This document shows, one piece after another, positions 14,894 through 21,632 of a DNA stretch of 21,632 nt. The stretch comes from an uncultured Thermoanaerobacterales bacterium (lineage in GTDB: Bacteria > Bacillota > Clostridia > Christensenellales > UBA1242), in assembly GCA_949840475.1 (NCBI GenBank), contig CATKXA010000009.1, forward strand, positions 1 through 21,632. The letters run 5' to 3'. The stretch's first letter is position 1. Every line of letters starts with the position of its first letter. Both the position numbers and the translations under genes were made by a program. The notes under the pieces are model-generated. The model was not told where the DNA came from. It was given only the letters and a program-made list of their open reading frames with translations, and did no database searches.

Positions 14894-16720
14894 ATGGAAA
14901 ATAAAAATATCCGCAACATTGCAATCATTGCACACGTAGACCATGGTAAAACTTCTCTAGTTAACGAAATGCTTAAGCAAGGCGGAGTATTTAGAGATAA
15001 TCAACAAGTCGAAGATAGAGTTATGGACTCAAACACTTTAGAGCGTGAACGTGGCATAACAATACTTTCTAAAAATGCTGCATGCATGTATAAAGATGTT
15101 AAAATCAACGTAATCGACACCCCAGGTCACGCAGACTTTGGTGGCGAGGTTGAACGTGTTTTAAAAATGGTTGACGGCGTACTACTCGTTATTGATGCTT
15201 TTGAAGGTACAATGCCTCAGACTAGATTTGTACTTTCTAAAGCACTAGAGCTTAACCACAAGATTATTGTTGTTGTAAATAAAATAGATAGAAAGGACGC
15301 TCGTATTAATGAAGTAGTTGATGAGGCACTAGAACTTTTGATGGATTTAGGTGCTACTGATGAGCAACTGGATAGTCCATTTGTATTTGCCTCAGCAAGG
15401 CTTGGCATAAGCTCTCTAGACCCCGAGAAACCAGGAACAGATATGTCTGCATTGTTTGAAACTATTGTAAACCATATCCCTGCCCCAACTGGAGATTCTA
15501 CAAAGCCACTTCAAATGCTAGTATCATCTTGCGAACAAAACGACTATCTTGGAAAACTTGCCGTTGGTAAAATTGACCAAGGCCAAATCAAAGTTGGCGA
15601 CAATGTAACAGTAGTCAATTACTTTGATAAAGATAAAAAGATTCAATTCAGAGTTGTTAATATCTTTGAGTTTTAGGGCTTAAAGCGAGTAAATAAGGAA
15701 AGCTCAACCTTTGGTAACATTGTTTGTATATCAGGTTGCCAAGACATAACTATTGGCGACACTATTGCAGACAGAAACGCCCCAGAGCCTATCCCTTTTG
15801 TTAAAATAAGTGAACCAAGCGTTGAAATGGAGTTCTCTGTTAATAACAGCCCATTCGCCGGTAAAGAAGGTAAATTTTGCACAAGCCGTCATTTACGCGA
15901 TAGACTTTTAAAAGAAGCAGTTAAGGACCTTAGCTTAAAAGTTTATGAAACTAATAGTGCAGATACTTTCAGAGTCCTTGGAAGAGGTGAAATGCATATT
16001 TCTATCTTGATTGAAAATATGCGTCGTGACGGTTACGAATTCCAAGTAAGCATGCCTAAGGTTATTTTAAAAGAGATTGACGGCAAGACCTGCGAACCTA
16101 TTGATAGGTTAACTATCGACGTTCCAGAAACAGCTGTCGGCAATGTAATGAGTGCCATAGGTGCAAGAAAGGGCGACCTTGTAACAATGAACAATGTTGG
16201 CTCTAGAATACGCCTTGAGTTCTTAATCCCAGCTCGTGGCTTATTTGGTTACAAAAATCAATTTTTAACAGACACTAAGGGCGAAGGCATTATGGCAAGC
16301 ATGTTTGAAGAATATCAACCATACAAAGGCAATATTGATAGAAGAAACTGCGGTACACTTATCGCCCATGAAAACGGCGAAGCTGTACAGTATGGTCTAT
16401 ATAACGCTCAAGAACGCGGTAAGTTATTAATTGGCGTCGGAACAAAAGTTTACGGCGGAATGGTAGTTGGTATCAACCCTAAAAAAGAAGACATTGTTGT
16501 TAATGTTTGCAAGACCAAGCACTTAACTAACATGCGTTCGTCATCTTCAGACGAAAGTTTAAGACTTGAGCCAGTTAAACCATTCACACTCGAAGAAAGC
16601 TTAGAATTTTTGGACGAAGATGAACTTTTAGAGGTAACCCCTACTTCGCTAAGAATTAGAAAAATTATACTTGACCACGTTCAAAGAGGCCGTATGACAT
16701 TTAAGAAAAAGAACAGTTAA
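14894..16720 (+). pseudogene. typA: TypA/BipA ribosome-associated GTPase interrupted by in-frame TAG
   Basis: TypA/BipA is a translational GTPase that aids ribosome assembly and stress or cold growth. The frame runs 609 codons from the ATG (AGGAG upstream) to TAA, the normal length, but codon 261 is TAG. Residues 1-260 hold the G domain: AHVDHGKT 13-20, RERGIT 51-56, DTPGH 75-79, NKID 129-132 and SAR 167-169, then the start of the beta-barrel domain. Codons 262-608, in the same frame, continue with GLKRVNKESS, NNSPFAGKEGKFCTSR, GRGEMHISILIENMRR, RGLFGYKNQF and LTNMRSSS, all as in intact TypA. Relatives usually have Gln or a similar residue at the interrupted site (FxFQGLKR in Bacillus), so a CAG-to-TAG change is the simplest cause. 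No other lesion is visible. The next in-frame ATG (15827) lacks a ribosome binding site. It may be a recent nonsense mutation, a sequence error or suppressed in vivo. Confidence 0.9.
15674..15676 (+). other. In-frame amber codon in typA
   Basis: The codon after ATC TTT GAG TTT is TAG, followed by GGC TTA AAG CGA. The codons on both sides encode the conserved TypA sequence, with no frame change. Context after the stop (GGC) is not the CARYYA signal known for leaky stops. Confidence 0.95.
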
Positions 16721-16736
16721 TTAAACCAAAAACGCA

Positions 16737-16766
16737 AAACCACTCAAAAAAAGAGTGGTTTTTTTG
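16737..16766 (+). terminator. Terminator of typA
   Basis: A nine-pair stem aaaccactc (16737-16745) with gagtggttt (16753-16761), a seven-A loop and a following T run, 17 bases after the typA stop. Confidence 0.85.
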
Positions 16767-16822
16767 TATAAATAATACGCTTTAGCAAAAACTATGCATA
16801 TATCTAACTTTAAGGGGTTTAT

Positions 16823-17869
16823 ATGAAAAAGATAATTAGTTGTGTTTTAATGTTTAGTTTTGTTATAGCCTTTACAATGTTTTTGACCGCTTGTAACAAC
16901 CATAGCGATGTAAAAACAAGCGAACATAAAATAAAAATTGGAGATGTTCCATACACCTCTTTAACTGAAGCTGTAGACAACGCAAAGTCTGGCGACACTA
17001 TAAAAATATATCATGATGTTCGCGACAAAAAGAATGTCATTATTGATAAGCCACTTAATATTGAGGGTGTGCTTTCAAGCAATCAAGTTAAGCCTAAGTA
17101 TTATGGAAGCTTAACCATCAACCTTGGCGGTTCAGAGGATAGCACTAGCGTTGAAAATATAGAACTTATTCATGCAGGCGTCAATAATGACGGCAAGAAC
17201 AACGACACTACTATCGGCATTAATCTTATTGACGGCGGATTGACTTTAAAATCATCAGTTATTAGTTTAGACGACAACTCTACCCCGTCACAAAATGCTA
17301 CTGGAGTTGTTCTTTCAAGAAAAGCCAACTCAGAGAATATTATGCCAATAGTTATTAAAGGAAATGAATTTGGTAATTATAAAGCAAGCAAAGATACACA
17401 AAGCGGTGCACTATTGGTGCTCAGTAATAAACACGGTGTGTATCAAAATCTCAACTTAAATTCTATGGAACTTTCTGAACAAAACTCCTTTGCTTCTGAA
17501 CCAGGCGGTAACCAATATATTTACATTTCTTACGCAACAACGCCTAGCACATATGACTATCTTGTAACAAGCTCAGCAGACGAATTTATAAATACGCTTA
17601 CAAGCAGGCAAAGCAAAAATGGCAGCACAATAAAAGTCGCTCCAAATAGCTTAAGCATCACTCCACCAAAGGACATCGTTATTGACGAAAAATCAAATGT
17701 TACAATAGACGGCGATACCCCTTTTGATATGCAAAATATCAACTTGTATGTAAAAGGCACTTTGACTATCAATTCTCCGATAGAAAATGCCAACATTTCC
17801 CGCAATAGCGATACTGCAAGCATTGTTGTAAAAGAAAACTCAATGGTAGAAAATGCTTCTATAAAATAA
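16823..17869 (+). CDS. Lipoprotein with beta-helix-like domain
   Basis: A 348-residue exported lipoprotein. Residues 1-23 form a signal peptide: KK at the N-terminus, a hydrophobic core, then the lipobox LTAC with lipid-modified Cys24. The mature part starts with YTSLTEAVDNAKSGDTIKIY at about 44-63 and VIIDKPLNIEG at about 72-82, the opening typical of right-handed parallel beta-helix (pectin-lyase-like) surface proteins. Short repeating beta strands continue to the end (LTINLGG, GLTLKSSVI, VTIDGDTPF, GTLTINSPIENANI). No catalytic residues are evident, so a binding or structural role at the cell surface is likely; this is inference. AAGGGG seven bases upstream supports the start. Monocistronic. 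Confidence 0.8.
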   Translation: MKKIISCVLMFSFVIAFTMFLTACNNHSDVKTSEHKIKIGDVPYTSLTEAVDNAKSGDTIKIYHDVRDKKNVIIDKPLNIEGVLSSNQVKPKYYGSLTINLGGSEDSTSVENIELIHAGVNNDGKNNDTTIGINLIDGGLTLKSSVISLDDNSTPSQNATGVVLSRKANSENIMPIVIKGNEFGNYKASKDTQSGALLVLSNKHGVYQNLNLNSMELSEQNSFASEPGGNQYIYISYATTPSTYDYLVTSSADEFINTLTSRQSKNGSTIKVAPNSLSITPPKDIVIDEKSNVTIDGDTPFDMQNINLYVKGTLTINSPIENANISRNSDTASIVVKENSMVENASIK

Positions 17870-17870
17870 A

Positions 17871-17894
17871 AAAACCGCCAAGGCGGTCTTTTTT
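17871..17894. terminator. Bidirectional terminator between lipoprotein and hydrolase genes
   Basis: accgcc (17874-17879) pairs with ggcggt (17882-17887), flanked by an A run and a T run, between two convergent genes. The stem is short but GC-rich, with a two-base loop as drawn. Confidence 0.75.
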
Positions 17895-18999
17895 ATATAA
17901 ACTTTTCAATAAAATCAAACACCGTTTTGTAATAAAGCTCTGGGTCAACTGTTGCAGCACACGCATGAGTCGCACCCTTTATTACAAGCTTTTGCTTGAC
18001 CAAGCTATCGTTTGCATTGTAAAGCTTATCAAGCATTGAGTATGGCACAAAGTCGTCTTTATCCCCATGAATAAATAAGGTTGGAGTTTTTGATGTTTTT
18101 AACTTGTCCACAGCTGAGATAGTTTTAAGTCCAATACCCATTTTAACCTTGCACGCAGTATCAGCAGCACTGAGTATCATAGACGAAAACGGTAGCCTCA
18201 AAACATTTTTCACAATATGCTTAAACTGCTCGCTAGCATCTGAATAACCACAATCCTCAACCGCAGCAACAACATTGCTTGGAAGTTCTTCGCCCGTTGT
18301 CATCATTATAGTAGCAGCACCCATTGATACCCCGTGCAATATGATTTTAGCCTCGCTGTCAGTTTGAAGTATTAGTTCAATCCATTTAATAATATCCAGC
18401 CTGTCAAAGTACCCCATTCCAATGTATTTGCCTTCGCTTTGCCCATGCCCCTTTAAGTCTGGCATCAATACATTAAAGCCCTTGTTATGGAAATTATACG
18501 CATAGTCGCTCATTTCAGAGGCTTGCCCTCTATAGCCATGCACGGTTATTATCCAGTTATGCGTTGGCGTGTCAGCGAGTATTTGATACGCCTTTAGTAA
18601 GTATCCGTCAGAATTAATAACACGCTCTGTCTTACTAATGTCTATAAACCACTTCTTTTGTTCATTTGGCTTTGGCATATCTATAACCATGTCGCCTGGA
18701 GCGTTATTGACGGCAGCAAAAGTAGCATCAAGAGCAAACTTAAAAAAATACGAACCAATCAAACCATATGCCACTAAAAACAATGCAAGTACAAGCCCTA
18801 AAAAACTAGATAGAACAATGGTTGCCGTTTTGGCTTTTTCGCACGTTTTTTCGTTTTTTTCACTATTATGACTAGTTTTTGCTGGTTTTTTGACCGAATT
18901 TTGCGTTTTTCTCGCTACCACCGCAGCATTAGAAGACTCAGCCGAGGCTTTAGTCTTGCTAACTCTTTTATCGTCCTTTTTGTTTTTTGTTTTATCCAT
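17893..18999 (-). CDS. Membrane-anchored alpha/beta hydrolase
   Basis: A 368-residue protein. Residues 1-57 are highly charged (Lys, Ser, Ala) and should be cytoplasmic. One membrane segment at about 60-84 follows, and the hydrolase domain from about 115 is then likely outside the cell. The fold is shown by VHGYRGQ (oxyanion loop, 153-159), DLKGHGQSEG (181-190), the nucleophile elbow HGVSMG with Ser225, HGDKDDFVP with the acid Asp315, and His345 in GATHAC. It belongs to the broad COG1073-type serine hydrolases; the substrate is unknown. The ATG is six bases beyond the TAG of the flavoprotein gene, so the two form an operon. The ribosome binding site (GGGAAA) is weak and lies in the upstream coding region. 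Confidence 0.85.
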   Translation of the reverse strand: MDKTKNKKDDKRVSKTKASAESSNAAVVARKTQNSVKKPAKTSHNSEKNEKTCEKAKTATIVLSSFLGLVLALFLVAYGLIGSYFFKFALDATFAAVNNAPGDMVIDMPKPNEQKKWFIDISKTERVINSDGYLLKAYQILADTPTHNWIITVHGYRGQASEMSDYAYNFHNKGFNVLMPDLKGHGQSEGKYIGMGYFDRLDIIKWIELILQTDSEAKIILHGVSMGAATIMMTTGEELPSNVVAAVEDCGYSDASEQFKHIVKNVLRLPFSSMILSAADTACKVKMGIGLKTISAVDKLKTSKTPTLFIHGDKDDFVPYSMLDKLYNANDSLVKQKLVIKGATHACAATVDPELYYKTVFDFIEKFI

Positions 19000-19005
19000 A
19001 AATTA

Positions 19006-19884
19006 CTAGTTTCCCAAAGTCAATTTATTAACATATTTTACTGCTTCAAGTGAAGCCTTGGCTCCGTCAGCTGAAGCTACACTTATTTGCAAAAGCCCGC
19101 CAATGCAATCTCCAGCAGCAAATACTCCATTCACATTTGTACTATACTTAGAATTAACTTTTATAAAGTTATTATTAATTAATAATCCAAGCTTTAATGC
19201 GAGCGTCTGCGTGTTTAGTGTTCCAATAGCAACAAACACTCCGTCTACTTCTATCTGCTTTTTATTTGCAAGCTTTATTGCCTCTATCTTGCTCTCTCCA
19301 AGAACTTCTGTTACTTCGCTATTCTCAACTGCAATGTTATCTATAGGAGCTATTTTAGAGGCTTTTTGATTGGTAATTATAACCACGCTTTTAGCAAGTT
19401 TACTTAGATGCTTTGCCTCACTTAAAGCGTAATCCCCCTCGCCTATAACAGCGACAGTTTTACCTCTGTAAAAATATCCATCACAAACAGCACAATAGCT
19501 CAGATTCTTTCCCTCATACTTATCAAACATTTTATCGCTCTTTTTCCTAGCAGAACCTGTGCAAATAATAATTGATTTGCAAACATAGCTATCTTTGTTT
19601 GTAAACACGCTAAAGGTGTTATCGTAGTTATTGACAACATCAACCACTTGTGCCTTGACTATTTTGCCACCTAGAGCTTTATACTGACTCACTCCATTAT
19701 CTAAAAGTTGTTGACCGCTAATGCTTTGAAACCCGTAATAGTTTTCAATGACTTTGACTTTGCTTAGAGCAGACATATTATTATCAAACACTAAACAAGT
19801 ATGCCCAGCACGAATAGTATATATACCGGCGGTTATGCCCGCAGGGCCACCACCAATTATAATAGTATCAATAACTTTATCCAT
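19006..19884 (-). CDS. Thioredoxin-reductase-like flavoprotein lacking the NADPH 2'-phosphate motif
   Basis: The start is placed at the ATG at 19882-19884 (292 residues), because AAGGAG lies six bases upstream. FAD-binding GGGPAG is at 11-16, and the second FAD motif GVFAAGDC is at 253-260. The redox disulfide CAVCDG is at 131-136 (Cys131, Cys134). The nucleotide domain has GEGDYA at 148-153, but where NADPH-dependent TrxB has HRRxxxR this protein has TNQKASK (171-177). This is expected for clostridial paralogues, including ferredoxin-dependent types, that do not use NADPH in the classical way. The electron donor is therefore open. No thioredoxin gene is adjacent. It is followed by the alpha/beta hydrolase gene in the same operon. 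Ends in TAG. Confidence 0.88.
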   Translation of the reverse strand: MDKVIDTIIIGGGPAGITAGIYTIRAGHTCLVFDNNMSALSKVKVIENYYGFQSISGQQLLDNGVSQYKALGGKIVKAQVVDVVNNYDNTFSVFTNKDSYVCKSIIICTGSARKKSDKMFDKYEGKNLSYCAVCDGYFYRGKTVAVIGEGDYALSEAKHLSKLAKSVVIITNQKASKIAPIDNIAVENSEVTEVLGESKIEAIKLANKKQIEVDGVFVAIGTLNTQTLALKLGLLINNNFIKVNSKYSTNVNGVFAAGDCIGGLLQISVASADGAKASLEAVKYVNKLTLGN

Positions 19885-19901
19885 AACTTTCTCCTTGTAT
19901 A

Positions 19902-19910
19902 ATTGTACCA
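19902..19910 (-). promoter_or_regulatory. Extended -10 promoter of the flavoprotein-hydrolase operon
   Basis: On the minus strand TGG precedes TACAAT (19902-19907), an extended -10. No good -35 lies 16-18 bases upstream (a TTGAAA is 14 bases away). Initiation near 19895 would start the mRNA within the AAGGAG site, a leader of about 11 bases. Confidence 0.5.
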
Positions 19911-19989
19911 CTTTTTAAAGTTTTCAAAAAACAAATTTAAAGTTATATTGCAAGTTTTTATTAGCTCAAACAATAAAGCAATCCAGTAA

Positions 19990-20550
19990 TCAATTATTTT
20001 GAACTAGGTTTATTACTTCTTTACCCTTTTTACATGCATAATCATAGGCAAGCTTTGTCCCGCTCTTTGGCTGATACTTAAAAATATCTGCTTTAGAGTA
20101 TTTGCGAGGCTTTGGTAAATATTCTTCGTCATAATAAAACACGCAATACTTAGCATCGTCTATCATTGCATGGTTACGTTCAACATAACTGGCTTTGCAA
20201 TAAAAATTTCTTTCTGTATGCTCAATTATCTTTTCAACACCAAAGGAGTGCTGATTAGTCTTTAACATTTCCAACACCATCTTGTTATGTGCCTTAATGT
20301 CCTTTTCTAAAACAGAGCCGTCACTCTTGCATGCGTATGCAACCCTTTTTATAAAAGGATACTTTTCTCTTAATCTCGTTACAATTATATGACATAAATG
20401 ATTAAATTGGCTATGACTGCCAAATAAAAATGTATCTACATTTTTATTTACAATTAAATCCTCAATTAATCGCTCAAGCCTAAGCTCCAGCTCACTTGCA
20501 ACCTCTATTTTCCTATGACCAATAAATGTACACATCTCTTTTGTTTCCAT
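19990..20550 (-). CDS. SLOG-fold protein of the DUF1273/YpsA-like type
   Basis: A 186-residue protein. CTFIGHRK at 7-14 matches the opening FTGHR strand of the DUF1273 group. FLFGSHSQFNHLCH at 41-54 fits the glycine loop that contacts a nucleotide-like ligand in SLOG proteins. YVERNHAMIDDAKYCVFYYDE at 122-142 and SGTKLAYDYACKKGKEVINL at 163-182 match the conserved RN.MvD.sd and GGT.yav.yA..k.K.iinl blocks. The ligand is probably nucleotide-derived, but this is not demonstrated. YpsA affects cell division in Bacillus, while other SLOG proteins act in conflict systems. AGAGG four bases before the ATG sets the start. Ends in TGA with no clear terminator. Divergent from an XRE regulator across repeated operators. 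Confidence 0.75.
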   Translation of the reverse strand: METKEMCTFIGHRKIEVASELELRLERLIEDLIVNKNVDTFLFGSHSQFNHLCHIIVTRLREKYPFIKRVAYACKSDGSVLEKDIKAHNKMVLEMLKTNQHSFGVEKIIEHTERNFYCKASYVERNHAMIDDAKYCVFYYDEEYLPKPRKYSKADIFKYQPKSGTKLAYDYACKKGKEVINLVQNN

Positions 20551-20560
20551 AATACCTCTC

Positions 20561-20661
20561 TGATTGAATAGTTGGTATAAAATTATGCTTCAAGCAAATA
20601 ATAAACTCAAAACATACCAACCACTCAATCAGTATAACACTTTTGATTGAATGATTGTATC
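20561..20661. promoter_or_regulatory. Three operator-like repeats between the SLOG and XRE genes
   Basis: An 18-base motif tgattgaatagttggtat lies at 20561-20578 (plus). An inverted copy with two changes is at 20614-20631, and a third diverged copy (tgattgaatgattgtatc) is at 20644-20661 (plus). The first two form an 18-base inverted repeat 35 bases apart. Copy one ends ten bases upstream of the SLOG ATG, so a bound protein could block that promoter. The XRE gene product is the obvious candidate ligand; that is inference. Confidence 0.7.
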
Positions 20662-20748
20662 ATTTTTAGGCTATATATTAAAAATTATAGTAATAGCTCA
20701 ACAAGGAGTAAAAGTTTTTTGTACTAAAATATAAGTAAGGGAAAGATT

Positions 20749-21063
20749 ATGAAAGAAATTACTTATAATGACATAATAAAGAGATTAGGTTATTTTAGAA
20801 CAAAAGCCAATTTATCTATGCGTGAAGCAAGTTTATTATTAGGTTTTAATCCACAATTCATGTCTACTATTGAAAATGGTAAAATTGAATTAAAAGTTAA
20901 AACACTTTTAGACTTTTGTAAAATCGTCGACATAACTCCTCAAGACTTCTTTTATCTAGGCGAGCATTATAACAAAGAAGACAAGAATGTTTTAGATTTG
21001 TACAACAACCTCTCTCAAGATGGCAAACAAACAATAATCGATTTGATGAAAAAACTTAAATAA
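20749..21063 (+). CDS. XRE-family transcriptional regulator
   Basis: A 104-residue DNA-binding protein. The HTH_3 domain covers about 9-68: helix 2 LSMREASLLLGF, recognition region NPQFMSTIENGK, then KTLLDFCKIVDITPQDFFYLG. The rest is a short helical tail (LSQDGKQTIIDLMKKLK), probably for dimerisation. Such stand-alone regulators are common in mobile or stress modules and usually bind operators in their own upstream region. Here three repeats lie upstream, between it and the divergent SLOG gene. The ribosome binding site is modest (AAGGGAAAG). A TAAAAT at 20725-20730 could be the -10, but no -35 is clear. A strong terminator follows directly. Confidence 0.85.
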   Translation: MKEITYNDIIKRLGYFRTKANLSMREASLLLGFNPQFMSTIENGKIELKVKTLLDFCKIVDITPQDFFYLGEHYNKEDKNVLDLYNNLSQDGKQTIIDLMKKLK

Positions 21064-21098
21064 AAAGCACTAGCATTCAGCTAGTGCTTTTTATTTTT
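21063..21098. terminator. Bidirectional terminator after the XRE gene
   Basis: A 12-pair stem aaaagcactagc (21063-21074) with gctagtgctttt (21080-21091), a five-base loop and a T run. It overlaps the last base of the XRE stop and also lies beyond the stop of the convergent DUF2207 gene. Confidence 0.9.
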
Positions 21099-21112
21099 AT
21101 TAAAATTACAGC

Positions 21113-21632
21113 TTATCTACCTCGGCTTCCGCCGCCACCGCCGCCTCCACCAGACGAACCATGGCTTCCGCCACCACTGCCTCTACCAAAGCCAGAACTT
21201 CCCCCGCTCATAGACCTTGTTATGTGATGTGAGGCGTGCGTCATCATTGAGAAATATACACCCGCACTCATACCCATACAATAGCTAGGATTTTCCATAT
21301 TTAAAGCAGAGAATCTTGATTCCATTTTGTTAGTTATATTAAATACATAACAATATGGCAATATATCGTAATAATAGTTAGGATTTTCGCTTATCATTTG
21401 CTCAAGCTCATCAAGTCTAGCGTTTACCAAGAACTTTTTGAAGCCCAAAACCTGTCCTCTAAGCTCTTTTTCTTGACGTGTGTATACTTTTACAAACATA
21501 GTGCTTAAATGGACTACCACAAACACAACAGCGGATATTACAACCAAATGATAAATGTCATAAGTGCTACCAGAGCTAGCAAACCCAACTAAAAAGCCAA
21601 GAGGCACGCCACCAAAGCCACCGCACCAAATG
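21113..21632 (-). CDS. DUF2207 family membrane protein, C-terminal part
   Basis: Partial: the frame stays open to the right edge, so the true start lies outside the window, and a GTG at 21605-21607 should not be taken as the start. The visible 172 residues begin IWCGGFGG. A membrane segment follows (about DIYHLVVISAVVFVVVHL), then the cytoplasmic region QVLGFKKFLVNARLDEL and ENPNYYYDILPYCYVFNI, which match the conserved GFk.FL..AE and NPeyfydiLPYAyvl blocks of DUF2207. The last 34 residues are nearly all Gly and Ser with three closing basic residues, the usual tail of these proteins. Function is unknown. Ends in TAA next to a terminator shared with the XRE gene. Confidence 0.8.
   Translation of the reverse strand, partial: IWCGGFGGVPLGFLVGFASSGSTYDIYHLVVISAVVFVVVHLSTMFVKVYTRQEKELRGQVLGFKKFLVNARLDELEQMISENPNYYYDILPYCYVFNITNKMESRFSALNMENPSYCMGMSAGVYFSMMTHASHHITRSMSGGSSGFGRGSGGGSHGSSGGGGGGGGSRGR

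Noticed and set aside
15827..16720. Separate gene for the C-terminal half of TypA
   Set aside because: The ATG at 15827 has no ribosome binding site, and the 50 codons before it, back to the TAG, also encode conserved TypA sequence. It is part of the interrupted gene.
14894..16720. Genetic code with TAG read as glutamine
   Set aside because: TAG ends at least five other genes here at the family-typical or structurally expected place, including ribosomal protein L9 just before its terminator.
19912..19989. Terminator after the SLOG gene
   Set aside because: Only weak AT-only pairing (tttatt/aataaa) without a proper T run is seen.
20561..20661. CRISPR array or plasmid-type iterons
   Set aside because: There are only three diverged copies in mixed orientation and with unequal spacing, next to a repressor gene; operators explain them better.
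20701..20712. Extra ribosome binding site (aaggag) suggesting a small gene before the XRE regulator
   Set aside because: No start codon at suitable spacing opens a frame longer than a few codons.

Overview
The window looks like chromosomal DNA from an AT-rich, low-GC, Firmicutes-type anaerobe, most likely an uncultured member of the Clostridia. The support is: strong AGGAGG-type ribosome binding sites, sigma-A-like promoters with 16-18 bp spacers, the AddAB recombination complex instead of RecBCD, small DUF1858 and DUF1540 cysteine proteins typical of clostridia, and a thioredoxin-reductase-like flavoprotein of the kind common in anaerobes. I see no phage, transposon, CRISPR array, rRNA or tRNA.

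Layout. Bases 1-259 hold a likely small RNA gene and a large palindrome built around a bidirectional terminator. Bases 260-1839 (minus) hold an acidic membrane protein translationally coupled to a DUF1858 protein. Bases 1889-8592 (minus) are the addB-addA operon, overlapping by 8 bp. Next are rplI (minus), a double-DUF1540 protein (plus), a Fic-domain protein whose catalytic His is Gln (minus) and a radical SAM protein that appears to be transcribed as a leaderless mRNA (minus). The rplJ-rplL operon follows (minus), with an L10 leader and attenuator, but without rplKA upstream or rpoBC downstream. A 104-residue unknown gene and an RsmF/NSUN-type rRNA methyltransferase (minus) come next. Divergent from these is typA/bipA (plus), split by one in-frame TAG at codon 261 although the rest of the gene is intact. 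After it are a beta-helix-like lipoprotein (plus), an operon of a thioredoxin-reductase-like flavoprotein and a membrane-anchored alpha/beta hydrolase (minus), a SLOG-fold/DUF1273-like protein (minus) divergent from an XRE repressor (plus) across three operator-like repeats, and the C-terminal part of a DUF2207 membrane protein running off the right edge.

How it works together. Most of the window is housekeeping: DNA repair (AddAB), translation (L9, L10, L7/L12, an rRNA methylase, TypA) and redox (DUF1858, TrxR-like). The accessory candidates are the Fic/radical SAM pair and the SLOG/XRE pair. The strongest points for a second look are the typA amber codon (TAG is a normal stop in at least five other genes here, so the code is not reassigned), the His-to-Gln Fic motif, the leaderless radical SAM gene, the operator triplet at SLOG/XRE, and the palindrome/RNA locus at the left edge. 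I found no complete new system that I could defend; the SLOG/XRE module is the closest candidate.
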